A DNA stretch of 64,000 bases from Hydrococcus rivularis NIES-593 (GTDB taxonomy: Bacteria > Cyanobacteriota > Cyanobacteriia > Cyanobacteriales > Microcystaceae), in contig NZ_MRCB01000005.1 in assembly GCF_001904635.1 (NCBI RefSeq), positions 62,001 to 126,000 of the forward strand, written 5' to 3'. The translations under genes and the position numbers were made by a program. The first letter of the stretch is position 1. Every line of letters begins with the position of its first letter. A model generated the notes under the pieces. The model worked only from the letters and a program-made list of their open reading frames with translations. It did not search any database and had not been told where the DNA came from. Positions 19,038-27,663 of the stretch are shown here, piece by piece.

Positions 19038-19847
19038 ATGAATTTACGCGATAATGCTCTAGAAGTTCTCAAACAAACGAGTAGAACGTTTTATATCCCT
19101 ATTAACCTTCTGCCGTCAAAACTCCAGGAAGCAGTGGCTTCGGCTTATCTGTGCATGCGTGCCATCGATGAAATAGAAGATTGCCCAGAGCTAGATAATG
19201 TTACCAAAGCCAGGCTGTTGCGCGGAATTAGCCTTAACTTACAAGCTGGTACCGATGGCAGCGCGATCGAGCATTTTTCGGCTGGGTTAGCCGACTACAT
19301 CCTCCTGCCGGAGGTGACTCTTCGCATTGGAGAATGGGCATTACTCGCGCCTAAAACCATCGCGCCGCGCATTTGGGATGCAACGGCAGCCATGGCAGAT
19401 CGAATGGCGTACTGGGCTGAGAACAACTGGGAAATTCATACAGAATCGGATCTAGATCGCTATACTTTCAGTGTAGCTGGGGCAGTTGGTTTGCTGTTGT
19501 CGGACTTGTGGGCGTGGTACGATGGAACTCGCAGCGATCGCACCTGTGCGATCGGTTTTGGTCGAGGCTTACAGGCAGTTAACATTATCCGCAACCGCAG
19601 CGAGGATCTCAGTCGAGACGTGAATTTCTTTCCCGATGGTTGGCGCGACGAAGAGATGCATGCCTATGCGCGTCGCAACTTAAAGCTGGCAGAAGGATAC
19701 ACAAATGCTCTTCCTCCCGGTCCGGCACTCGACTTTTGTAAAATTCCCTTGACATTGGCTCATGGCACCTTAGAGGTTTTAGCCCTGGGGAAAGATAAAT
19801 TAAGTCGCAGCGATGTCTTGACGCTTGTCGAACGGGCAACGCATTGA
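19038..19847 (+). CDS. Squalene/phytoene synthase family protein with altered second Asp motif
   Basis: Protein of 269 aa, shorter than typical CrtB or squalene synthase. The N-terminal signature LKQTSRTFYIPINLLP and the first aspartate-rich motif in LCMRAIDEIEDCPE are clear, as is the RYTFSVAGAVGLLLSDL helix. The second motif, normally DxxxD or DYxED for the second set of Mg ions, reads NIIRNRSEDLSRDVNFFPDGW, so its first Asp is Asn. The arrangement resembles eukaryote-type squalene synthase more than CrtB. It probably binds a prenyl diphosphate. Whether it condenses, dephosphorylates or otherwise acts on it is open. The gene stands alone, with no carotenoid or hopanoid genes nearby. Confidence 0.8.
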   Translation: MNLRDNALEVLKQTSRTFYIPINLLPSKLQEAVASAYLCMRAIDEIEDCPELDNVTKARLLRGISLNLQAGTDGSAIEHFSAGLADYILLPEVTLRIGEWALLAPKTIAPRIWDATAAMADRMAYWAENNWEIHTESDLDRYTFSVAGAVGLLLSDLWAWYDGTRSDRTCAIGFGRGLQAVNIIRNRSEDLSRDVNFFPDGWRDEEMHAYARRNLKLAEGYTNALPPGPALDFCKIPLTLAHGTLEVLALGKDKLSRSDVLTLVERATH

Positions 19848-19922
19848 TAAAAAAATATGAATTCTGAATTATGAATAATTGAAAATTCAGAATTCATAAT
19901 ATAATATAATATAATTAATTTA

Positions 19923-20498
19923 TTATTGGTTAGTCTGTTGTAACTCGGTTAAAACTTCCTGAGCGATCTTCATGGTGAGACGTACTTTTTCAATCTCGGA
20001 TAGTTCGTCCCAAGGCGCAACTTTAACGCCATTGTCGCCGCGCATGGTATAGACTAAAGGACGAGCAAAAACTTGTAAGTCTTCTTCTCCCCAGTTCGAT
20101 AGTAGGGGGTTGACGCACGCTACCAAGCGCTCGATGGGAGAAAGATTTTCAGCAATAAGACGAGCGGCTTGTTCGGCGATCGCATCTATCCAATCACAGG
20201 GAACTAGATGACCGAATCTTTGCAGGATTGATTGCTTAGCTTGAAGAATTTCTGCCGATTCCCAACACTGATGCAGACAATCATAAAACTTTTCTGCTTG
20301 GGGGGCGATTTCTTCTGAATCTAGGGAGTCTAGAAGAGAAAAATTTTGTTCTAATCTTTCAAAGTAAGCTTCGGTTTCGGGTTCGGCTGGATTCCAAAGA
20401 TAGCAAGCTTCATCTTGTAGCAGCACTTCTAGAAATTCTCTGGCAAAGCGATCGAGAGAATCTTCGGATTTGATATGGCGTATCGGTTGGTTAGTCAT
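19923..20498 (-). CDS. Conserved cyanobacterial hypothetical protein
   Basis: Acidic protein of 191 aa predicted to be mostly helical and soluble, with many Leu/Glu/Asp-rich helices and no membrane segment. Recognisable features are FLEVLLQDEACYLWNPAEPE (residues 22-41), a central WIDAIAEQAARLIAENLSP and a C-terminal LVYTMRGDNGVKVAPWDEL. I know of no functional annotation. It is leftward and 105 bp upstream of potA on the same strand, but the gap and unrelated content do not suggest a tight operon. Confidence 0.7.
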   Translation of the reverse strand: MTNQPIRHIKSEDSLDRFAREFLEVLLQDEACYLWNPAEPETEAYFERLEQNFSLLDSLDSEEIAPQAEKFYDCLHQCWESAEILQAKQSILQRFGHLVPCDWIDAIAEQAARLIAENLSPIERLVACVNPLLSNWGEEDLQVFARPLVYTMRGDNGVKVAPWDELSEIEKVRLTMKIAQEVLTELQQTNQ

Positions 20499-20603
20499 GA
20501 TGGAACGAATCCTTCAGTTTTAACGATCTAGTAGCAGCTTGGCAGAAGTAACTACACGGTTATTGGCTTCGATTCCGAACTAAAGAAGAATGATTTGTTG
20601 GAA

Positions 20604-21695
20604 CTAGAGAATCAGACGCATATTGTCTGGAGAGATATTAATTTGAACGTTTTCTCCGGGTTGATAAAAATGGATGCGACTGCGATGCAAATTTTGTTGG
20701 CGAATAGTAATTACCGTTTGTTCGGTCAAGCGAACCAAATAGCGCGTATCCGTTCCAATATAAACCGCTTCTTCTACTTTTGCCAGCCAACCGGATCGAT
20801 CGCCTTCTTGGGGGGAAGAAATTGCGATTTTTTCGGGACGAATGACGATCGTAACTATCTGTCCTACTGAGAGGCGATCGCGATAGGATACTTTGATTGG
20901 CAGAGTTTCATCGACTAGGACAATGGCTTGCTCGCCCTGTTGTTCTATAATTTTTCCCGTCAACAGATTCGTTTCTCCAATAAAATCGGCAACGAAGCGG
21001 GAATTGGGTTCTTCGTAGATTTCGATCGGCTCTCCTACTTGTAAAATTTTACCTTCTGACATCACCGCCATGCGATCGGACATGGTTAAGGCTTCTTCTT
21101 GGTCGTGGGTGACATAGATAAAAGTAATGCCCACCTGCTGCTGCAAGTGCTTTAATTCTATTTGCATTTCTTTACGCAGCTTTAAATCCAAAGCGCCTAG
21201 CGGTTCGTCTAGTAGCAATACCTTCGGTTGCTTGACAAGCGCTCTCGCCAGCGCTACTCGTTGCTGCTGTCCTCCCGATAGTTGGCGAGGATAGCGTTTT
21301 TCCAGTCCGTTCAACTTGACCATTTCCAACGCCTCTGCCACTCGGCTGCGAATTTGAGCGCGAGGCAATTTTTCCATTTCTAGTCCGAAGGCAACGTTTT
21401 GGGCAACGGTTAAATGGGGAAAAAGAGCATAATTCTGAAAAACCGTATTGACAGGACGGTGGAAGGGAGGCAGTTGTTCCATCGGTTCGCCGTATATATA
21501 TATGTCTCCCGACGTAGGTAACTCAAACCCGGCTAGCATTCGCAAGGTTGTCGTTTTCCCGCATCCAGAAGGTCCCAACAGCGAGAAAAACTCCCCTTGA
21601 GCAATTTGCAAATTTAGTCGGTCTACCGCCAAAAATTCCTTGTGTCGAGAACTCGTAAAAGACTTAGAAACTTCTACTAACTCAACTGCTTGCAT
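20604..21695 (-). CDS. potA: Spermidine/putrescine-type ABC transporter ATPase
   Basis: ATP-binding subunit of about 363 aa of a PotABCD-type importer. Walker A is [10 protein letters not shown], the signature is [15 protein letters not shown], Walker B is [12 protein letters not shown] and the switch His is in [18 protein letters not shown]-terminal TOBE domain (about residues 250-350) is typical of PotA/CysA/MalK-type subunits. The ATG at 21695 has a GGGGGT ribosome site 4 nt away and is preferred to the GTG at 21701. It lies 27 bp downstream of potD. No permease genes are present in this locus, so the membrane subunits must be encoded elsewhere. Confidence 0.92.
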   Translation of the reverse strand: MQAVELVEVSKSFTSSRHKEFLAVDRLNLQIAQGEFFSLLGPSGCGKTTTLRMLAGFELPTSGDIYIYGEPMEQLPPFHRPVNTVFQNYALFPHLTVAQNVAFGLEMEKLPRAQIRSRVAEALEMVKLNGLEKRYPRQLSGGQQQRVALARALVKQPKVLLLDEPLGALDLKLRKEMQIELKHLQQQVGITFIYVTHDQEEALTMSDRMAVMSEGKILQVGEPIEIYEEPNSRFVADFIGETNLLTGKIIEQQGEQAIVLVDETLPIKVSYRDRLSVGQIVTIVIRPEKIAISSPQEGDRSGWLAKVEEAVYIGTDTRYLVRLTEQTVITIRQQNLHRSRIHFYQPGENVQINISPDNMRLIL

Positions 21696-21722
21696 TCTCA
21701 CCCCCTATTTGAAATCTAAAAT

Positions 21723-22805
21723 TTACCCGCCAATTTCGGCTTTGATTTCCGTCCAAGCTTGGTCGTATAGTTGATTAGCTTCGCCAACATCTTTAATAAA
21801 AGTCATTTTGTTAAATGTCTCAGCCGATGGGTAAATTCCTGGATTCTTCAAATCTTCTTTGTTAATTAAACCTTTTTCTAATGCCATTTTGTTTGGCGTA
21901 GCATATTTGACAAAATTAGAAATCCTAGCACCCACTTCGGGTTCGAGGAGAAAGTTGATGAATTTCTCGGCTAATTCTTTGTGAGGAGCGCCCTTAGCAA
22001 TACTCATATTATCCATCCAAATGACCGTTCCTTCTTTAGGGATTGCATAACGGATATTCGGGTTTTCTTCCATAATCTGGAAGATATCGCCGTTCCACTC
22101 GACGGCAATATCAACTTCCCCCTGGTCGAGGAGCATTTGACCCGTATCCGGTGCAAAAGCGGCAATGTTATCTTTATGTTGAATCAGAAAATCTTTAGCT
22201 TTGTTTATCTCGTCGGGATTAGTCGTATTGGCATCGTAGCCTAGGTAGATTAAGATTGCGCCCATCATCGTTCGCAATTCGTCCATCAAGGCGACTTTTG
22301 CTTTATATTTAGGGTCAAAAACCGTTGCCCAGCTATCGATCTCGCCGCCAGTTTTTTGAATGTTGTATCCGAGTCCCATCGTTCCCCATTGATAGGGAAG
22401 ACTATATTTATTTTCTGGATCGAAAGGAGCTTTAAGAAACTTCGGATCGAGATTTTTAATATTGGGGATATTGGCTAGGTTGAATTCCTCGACTAAATTT
22501 TCTTTTCCCATAATCGTTACCATGTAATCGCTGGGAAAAATTACATCATAGCCGGGATTGCCTGGTTTGAGCTTGGCATAGAGATCGTCCATGCTTTCGT
22601 AGGTGTCATATTTGACTTTGGCGCTATATTTTTGCTCAAATTCTTTAATAATTGCCGGATCGATATAGGTTGAAAAATTGTAGACACTGAGAACGTTTTC
22701 TTGGCTATTATTTCCCCCCCTAAAGTTAGATTGGTTTGCCGCACAACCAAAGGGTAAAGTTACGCCAACAATAAAGAGAAGCAGAAAGATAAATATCTTT
22801 TTCAT
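21723..22805 (-). CDS. potD: Spermidine/putrescine-binding lipoprotein, PotD-like
   Basis: Extracytoplasmic solute-binding protein of about 360 aa. The start at 22805 gives a lipoprotein signal (MKKIFIFLLLFIVGVTLPFG followed by Cys, the lipobox), whereas the upstream ATG at 22838 would add 11 polar residues before it. The mature part has the type 2 periplasmic fold typical of PotD/PotF (VLSVYNFSTYIDPAIIKEFE, then YDVIFPSDYMVTIMGKENLV and WNGDIFQIMEENPNIRYAIP). It delivers polyamine to the PotA-coupled importer. It is first in the potD-potA pair. Confidence 0.92.
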   Translation of the reverse strand: MKKIFIFLLLFIVGVTLPFGCAANQSNFRGGNNSQENVLSVYNFSTYIDPAIIKEFEQKYSAKVKYDTYESMDDLYAKLKPGNPGYDVIFPSDYMVTIMGKENLVEEFNLANIPNIKNLDPKFLKAPFDPENKYSLPYQWGTMGLGYNIQKTGGEIDSWATVFDPKYKAKVALMDELRTMMGAILIYLGYDANTTNPDEINKAKDFLIQHKDNIAAFAPDTGQMLLDQGEVDIAVEWNGDIFQIMEENPNIRYAIPKEGTVIWMDNMSIAKGAPHKELAEKFINFLLEPEVGARISNFVKYATPNKMALEKGLINKEDLKNPGIYPSAETFNKMTFIKDVGEANQLYDQAWTEIKAEIGG

Positions 22806-22996
22806 TGATTCGCAGTTGTCAATATTATCGATTGACATGATAAAGCAAAAAGAGCTATGGCGATCGCGATCGCCCCTTAATGTCAGCAGAATTAAACTCG
22901 TTGCTAATATTAAGGAATTTTACAATCGCGATCGCAGGAGGGGCGCGAAGCTGTCTTGCTCGCACTATAATTACCTATTTGGGATGCTCCCCCTAC

Positions 22997-24715
22997 TTAT
23001 ACCTCGCGATCGAAGCCAAATTTATCTCGAATTTGAGCGTTAAAATACTGACCCTTTGAAGGAGCATTTTGCAACTCCTTGTAGATTGATTCGGGAACGT
23101 CGTGATATTTGTAGATGCTGCCGCTAGCAAATTCAACTTTCAGAATTTTCTGTTTTGAATCGTAGTCGAAGGATTTAATAACGGCACTGTGAGTTTTGAG
23201 GAGTGGGAAGGCGATTACGTCGCGAATGCTAGCAGAATCGGTTAATAACATTACCAGGCGATCGATACCAATTCCTAAGCCACCAGTGGGCGGCATTCCA
23301 TATTCCAATGCAGCTAGGAAATCTTCATCGACACCGTGCGCTTCTAGATCGCCTGCTGCTTTTTGGGCTGCTTGGGCTTCCAATCTTTCCCGTTGATCGA
23401 TAGGATCGGTTAACTCAGAAAAACTATTCGCCGTTTCCCGTCCGACGATAAATAATTCAAACCGTTCCACCAATCCGGGTTTGGAACGATGGGGTTTGGC
23501 TAGCGGTGAAATTTCAACTGGATAATCGATGACAAAAGTTGGTTGAATTAAGCTTTCTTCTACCTTTTGTTCAAAAGCTTCGTTGAGAAGTTTTCCGATA
23601 GAATCGCAATCTTCTGGAATTTCAATGCTTGCTTTTGTCGCTGCTGTTTTTGCCTCATCCAATGTTTTAAATGATGCGAAATCTACCCCCGTTTTTTCCT
23701 GCACTAACTCGTGCATAGTTACTCGCCGCCAGGGAGTCGTCAGATCGATTTCTTGTCCTTGATAATTAATTTTTAAAGTGCCTAAAACTTCTTGGGCTAC
23801 ATTAGTAATAATATCCTCCGTCAGCGCCATCATATCGTTATAGTCGGCGTAGGCTTGATAGACTTCGATAGAAGTAAATTCAGGATTGTGCTTAGTAGAA
23901 ACCCCTTCGTTGCGGAAAATGCGTCCGAGTTCAAATACCTTTTCAAATCCGCCGACAATCAATCGCTTCAGATGCAATTCCGTCGCGATGCGGAGGTATA
24001 AATCCATGTCTAGGGTATTGTGATAGGTAATAAAAGGACGTGCTTCCGCACCGCCTGCTTCGCTTTGCAGTACGGGAGTTTCTATTTCCAGAAATCCTTG
24101 TTGTTCTAAATAGCGACGCATCGAAGCAGTAATTTGAGCGCGACGGCGGAAGGTTTGTCTGACTTCGGGATTGACGATGAGATCGACATAACGCTGGCGA
24201 TAGCGCTTTTCTGTATCGGTCAATCCATGCCATTTATCTGGCAAAGGCAACAAGGATTTCGTCAGAATTGCATATTCGCTGACATAAACAGAAAGTTCGC
24301 CTTTTTCTGTCCGTTTTATCGTTCCTTTTGTTCCTAAAATATCTCCAGTATCTGTTAGTTTGATCAGGGTATTAAAGGCATTAGGAATCTCTGCCATCGT
24401 TTCCTGAATTCTTTTTTTATCCAAATAAAGTTGAATAGTTCCTGTCTCGTCTTGGAGATTGAAAAACGCAATTTTTCCCATGATTCGACGAGCCATAATT
24501 CGACCTGCAACAGAGACTTTTACTTCGACTTCTTCTCCATTGCCAAGGTCTGCATATTTATCCTGTAATTCTGCTGCGCGATGAGTCGCTTCCCATTTAT
24601 AAGCATAAGGATTCAATCCCAATTTTTTTAGTTGTTCGACTTTTTCAAGACGTGTAGCGCGAATTTCATCTAGGGTAGAATGCTGCTGTGATTCTTGGGA
24701 GCGATCTGAACTCAT
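22997..24715 (-). CDS. lysS: Class II lysyl-tRNA synthetase with C-terminal KTSC domain
   Basis: Charges tRNA-Lys. The N-terminal OB-fold anticodon-binding domain (about residues 55-160) is followed by the class II catalytic core with motif 1 ([19 protein letters not shown]), motif 2 ([20 protein letters not shown]) and motif 3 ([16 protein letters not shown]). After the normal end near residue 500 there is an extra domain of about 65 aa ([20 protein letters not shown] ... [20 protein letters not shown]) matching the KTSC family, known as a tail on some lysyl-tRNA synthetases. The ATG at 24715 is preferred to the TTG at 24724. Confidence 0.96.
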   Translation of the reverse strand: MSSDRSQESQQHSTLDEIRATRLEKVEQLKKLGLNPYAYKWEATHRAAELQDKYADLGNGEEVEVKVSVAGRIMARRIMGKIAFFNLQDETGTIQLYLDKKRIQETMAEIPNAFNTLIKLTDTGDILGTKGTIKRTEKGELSVYVSEYAILTKSLLPLPDKWHGLTDTEKRYRQRYVDLIVNPEVRQTFRRRAQITASMRRYLEQQGFLEIETPVLQSEAGGAEARPFITYHNTLDMDLYLRIATELHLKRLIVGGFEKVFELGRIFRNEGVSTKHNPEFTSIEVYQAYADYNDMMALTEDIITNVAQEVLGTLKINYQGQEIDLTTPWRRVTMHELVQEKTGVDFASFKTLDEAKTAATKASIEIPEDCDSIGKLLNEAFEQKVEESLIQPTFVIDYPVEISPLAKPHRSKPGLVERFELFIVGRETANSFSELTDPIDQRERLEAQAAQKAAGDLEAHGVDEDFLAALEYGMPPTGGLGIGIDRLVMLLTDSASIRDVIAFPLLKTHSAVIKSFDYDSKQKILKVEFASGSIYKYHDVPESIYKELQNAPSKGQYFNAQIRDKFGFDREV

Positions 24716-24886
24716 GGTTATCAATAGTTAACAAACTTTATTGGGAATAGATTTAACAGTTTTTTGCCTTTTTTCGGAGCAAAATGGATAATCTAATTAT
24801 AGTCGATTTTTACTCCTATCGACTAAAATGCTCTGTCATTATACAGCTTCTTCTAGATAATAATTGTTCCTTTAATTTTTTGATTT

Positions 24887-25465
24887 ATGAACGCTGATTC
24901 CGAGACCAATTCCAACTTAACATCGAATTCGCCTTGCACTATCGAAGTGTGCGATATGACGATTGACGATCTCTCGCCTGTCTTTCATCTCGGAGAAAGT
25001 TTGTTCACTAGCGAACTATATCCCTATCTCTATCGCACTTGGGATGAGTGGGAAGTCATTGGACTTTACAATACCGACCCTGAATACTGTTTAGTCGCGA
25101 AGGTAGACGGACAGTTGGCAGGTTTCATCTTGGGAACGATTATCAGCAAAGCAGCCTGGACTTACGGCTATATTATTTGGTTAGGAGTGGACAAGAATTT
25201 CCAGCGTCGGGGAGTTGCTGACAAACTGGTGGATAAATTGATAGAACGCATGATTGAAGATGGCGTTCGCTATATGCTAGCCGATACCGATCCTAAAAAT
25301 GTTTCTGCGGTTAAGTTTTTTGCCCGAAAAGGGTTTGGCAATGCTCGCAAACATATTTTTATGTCGATGAATTTAAGCAAACATGAATACTATGGCAGAT
25401 TAATTGCTTACGAGCGCGATAAAGCCGAACGGTCTGGATATCGTACCCCTCGCCGTCACCTTTGA
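24887..25465 (+). CDS. GNAT family N-acetyltransferase, RimI-like
   Basis: Acetyl-CoA-dependent acetyltransferase of 192 aa. After a Ser/Thr/Asn-rich N-terminus, the GNAT fold spans about residues 20-170, with WLGVDKNFQRRGVADKLVDK giving the acetyl-CoA pyrophosphate-binding motif A (Q/RxxGxA type) and ADTDPKNVSAVKFFARKGFG giving motif B. It resembles the RimI-like group seen in cyanobacteria and archaea. The target (protein N-terminus or small molecule) is unknown. It is divergent from lysS with a 170-bp promoter gap. Confidence 0.85.
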   Translation: MNADSETNSNLTSNSPCTIEVCDMTIDDLSPVFHLGESLFTSELYPYLYRTWDEWEVIGLYNTDPEYCLVAKVDGQLAGFILGTIISKAAWTYGYIIWLGVDKNFQRRGVADKLVDKLIERMIEDGVRYMLADTDPKNVSAVKFFARKGFGNARKHIFMSMNLSKHEYYGRLIAYERDKAERSGYRTPRRHL

Positions 25466-25520
25466 CGGGGGATCGGGAGACATACTTCCGAATTCTTAAA
25501 GATTTCCGACTTCTGACGAT

Positions 25521-26141
25521 TCACCTTTGAAACACTACAGATAGATTATTAGCTGGCATGGGAATGACTTCTAATAAATTTAAGCCTTGGGCATTGGCTG
25601 CTTTGGCGACATCTTCTAGGTTGCGGACTCCCCATTCCGGATTTTGGGCGCGTAACGATCCGTCGAAGGCGAGATTGCTAGAGGATGTGTGTTCTCCGCC
25701 TCGTTTGAAAGGTCCATACAAGTAGAGAATGCCGCCGGGAGACAGCAAGCGATTTGCCCCTGCCATCAGTCCCAAACAAGCCGACCAAGGAGATATGTGA
25801 ATCATGTTAATGTTAACGATTGCGTTTACAGGAATTCCTGTCTCTTCAATCGACCAAAGGGAATCTCGCGCGTCTATTTGGTATGGTGGATGTAAGTTAT
25901 CCGATGGATTGCGATCGCGCCAAGCATTGATACTTGAGAGCAAAAGCGGATTGGGGTCAGAGGGAATCCATTGACGAGGACTGAGGCGCGGTGCTAAGAA
26001 GACAGCATGTTCTCCCGTTCCGCTAGCAATTTCTAAGATATTGCCACTAGGAGGTAGTACTCGCAATAAGACTTCTAGAATGGGTTCTCGGTTGCGTTGT
26101 GTGGCAGGTGCATACTGTCGTGCATCTGTCGGTGTATTCAT
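25521..26141 (-). CDS. DUF938 family SAM-dependent methyltransferase
   Basis: Protein of 206 aa with the class I methyltransferase fold. The N-terminus (DARQYAPATQRNREPILEVL) is characteristic of DUF938, motif I is GNILEIASGTGEHAVFLAPR, and NMIHISPWSACLGLMAGANR lies after the central strand. Substrate is unknown for the family. It is convergent with the preceding GNAT gene (55 bp between stops) and divergent from the GNAT remnant at 26183. Confidence 0.88.
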   Translation of the reverse strand: MNTPTDARQYAPATQRNREPILEVLLRVLPPSGNILEIASGTGEHAVFLAPRLSPRQWIPSDPNPLLLSSINAWRDRNPSDNLHPPYQIDARDSLWSIEETGIPVNAIVNINMIHISPWSACLGLMAGANRLLSPGGILYLYGPFKRGGEHTSSSNLAFDGSLRAQNPEWGVRNLEDVAKAANAQGLNLLEVIPMPANNLSVVFQR

Positions 26142-26182
26142 AGGGCACTACTTTAGTCTTCGGCACTAGATAAATATAATCT

Positions 26183-26374
26183 TTGAATAGAGTCAAAGTG
26201 AATATAACATTTTATATCCGCGAAGCCGTTCCGACTGACCGAGAGATCTTGGTCGGTTTTATGACTCAATTACAAGAATTTGAAAGGACGCTACATTCAA
26301 ACCGCAGCGATGGAACGTTGATAGGTAGCGAACACTTAGCAAACGACTGGATTAACAATTTAAATCTGGATTAA
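26183..26374 (+). pseudogene. GNAT acetyltransferase remnant, N-terminal fragment
   Basis: About 60 codons encode only the start of a GNAT domain (FYIREAVPTDREILVGFMTQ, then LQEFERTLHSNRSDG). All later GNAT motifs, including the acetyl-CoA site, are missing. The frame stops at TAA within the second copy of a 19-bp tandem duplication (26347-26384). Removing one copy would join the frame to the following methyltransferase ATG at 26385. The start is TTG at 26183 or, more likely, GTG at 26198. Deletion of the rest of the gene is the simplest explanation. Confidence 0.75.
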
Positions 26375-26384
26375 CAATTTAAAT
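26347..26384. repeat. Perfect 19-bp tandem duplication
   Basis: CTGGATTAACAATTTAAAT occurs twice in direct succession, at 26347-26365 and 26366-26384, immediately before the ATG of the methyltransferase at 26385. The 19-bp length is not a multiple of three, so it shifts the GNAT-fragment frame and creates its stop codon. Confidence 0.95.
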
Positions 26385-27221
26385 ATGGAAGCACAATCTA
26401 ATAAAACTGAAAATTATATTCATGGTTATACAGTAGAAGAACAACAGCGTTTGATAGAGCAAGCGCTGTATTGGCGAGAAAAACTAATTCTCAGAGATGT
26501 TAATTTTCTACCAGGCGATCGCATTTTAGAAATTGGCTGCGGTGCGGGGGCAGTTCTTGGAGTGTTAGGGCAAGCTTTTCCTCAGTTGCAGTTAGCGGGG
26601 ATCGATTTACAAGCATCGCAAATTGCTTATGCTAGGCAGCATTTAGAAAATCTCGGTTTATTAAATGTTGACCTGCAAGTTGGCAATGCTTCCCAGCTTC
26701 CTTGGACTGATGAGAGCTTTAATTATATTTATAATATTTGGTTTTTAGAACATATTTCTAATCCAGAACCCATCTTGCAAGAAGCATATCGCGTTCTCAA
26801 ACCTGGAGGTACAATTATGCTTAATGAAACCGATTATCGGACTATTCTGATTTATCCAGAGTCAGCCGATTATCGATATTTACAAGATGCACTATGCGAA
26901 CTCCTACTCGATTCAGGAGGCAATCCTTATATCGGTAGAAGGTTGGGATTACTGCTGCAAAAAGCTGGATTTAGTCGAGTCAAAAATTTACCCTGGGCTT
27001 TCCATTACTTTCAAGGAGAAAATAGTCAGAAACTACGAGATTTTATTGAATATATTTATGCTTGGCTGGCACCTACTATTTCACAAATGATTGAGAAGTT
27101 AGGAAAAGATGAAAAAAGATTGGGATCGGGCTTAGAATTTTTTCGTTCTATCCCGGATTTACAAGAAAGCGCCGCCAGTATCATCGTTTATCGAGCGTCA
27201 GCAATCAAGGTTAGTTATTAG
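26385..27221 (+). CDS. Class I SAM-dependent methyltransferase
   Basis: Protein of 278 aa. Motif I is ILEIGCGAGAVLGVLGQAF (about residues 45-63), the acidic residue after strand 2 is in LAGIDLQASQIAYAR, and the post-II motif is YNIWFLEHISNPEPILQEAY, typical of Methyltransf_11/25 enzymes acting on small molecules or lipids. The C-terminal 100 residues form a helical lid. Substrate is unknown. Its ATG follows directly on the 19-bp duplication; no clear ribosome-binding site is visible, so translation may depend on the upstream fragment. Confidence 0.85.
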   Translation: MEAQSNKTENYIHGYTVEEQQRLIEQALYWREKLILRDVNFLPGDRILEIGCGAGAVLGVLGQAFPQLQLAGIDLQASQIAYARQHLENLGLLNVDLQVGNASQLPWTDESFNYIYNIWFLEHISNPEPILQEAYRVLKPGGTIMLNETDYRTILIYPESADYRYLQDALCELLLDSGGNPYIGRRLGLLLQKAGFSRVKNLPWAFHYFQGENSQKLRDFIEYIYAWLAPTISQMIEKLGKDEKRLGSGLEFFRSIPDLQESAASIIVYRASAIKVSY

Positions 27222-27359
27222 TTATTGGTTAGTGGTTATATTAAATCCGATTGAATAACCATAAATAGCTGGTGGTATTGTGAGCATCCTGCTCGCTTCT
27301 GTTGGCGATCGCACGGCAATTTATGGTTAATTAAATGGAGCTGATATTAGAAGTCTGTC

Positions 27360-27625
27360 AGGGAATTAATTCCCTAGCCCAAAGCTAAAGTCGGTTAAAC
27401 CAACAGACAAAAAATAATCTTTTAGTCCGCCGGGGAATAAATTATACCAATTTTCAGGTTTTCGCGATCGACATCTTTTTCCCCTCTCCCAGTTTGGGAG
27501 AGGGGTTGAGGGTGAGGGCAATCGACCATCTCTGTCATTAATGAATGAAAAATGGTATTAAGCATCTCATATATCAAGTCCATTAAAAAGGACTCAGACA
27601 TTTATCCAGTCGTCTTTAGATGACT
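27360..27625. repeat. Hairpin array with an internal MITE-like element
   Basis: The 440-bp gap 27222-27663 carries no gene. Palindromes seen are AGGGAATTAATTCCCT (27360-27375), a perfect 11-bp stem CCCCTCTCCCA/TGGGAGAGGGG (27481-27505), AGTCC/GGACT (27577-27594) and AGTCGTC/GATGACT (27608-27625, one G-T pair). The flank of the last unit (TTATCCAGTCGT before it, AGGCAG and ATAGAACAT after it) recurs at 5131-5190 although the arms differ. Confidence 0.75.
27442..27560. mobile_element. MITE-like element with 14-bp terminal inverted repeats
   Basis: TTATACCAATTTTC at 27442-27455 and the reverse complement of GAAAAATGGTATTA at 27547-27560 match at 12 of 14 positions, bounding 119 bp with no coding capacity. 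Inside is the strong CCCCTCTCCCA hairpin followed by GTTGAGGGTGAGGGC, a sequence type I associate with dispersed non-autonomous elements in cyanobacteria. No transposase is nearby and target duplication is not evident. Confidence 0.55.
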
Positions 27626-27663
27626 TTAAATATAAGGCAGTGATAGAACATCGAGGGGAGATT

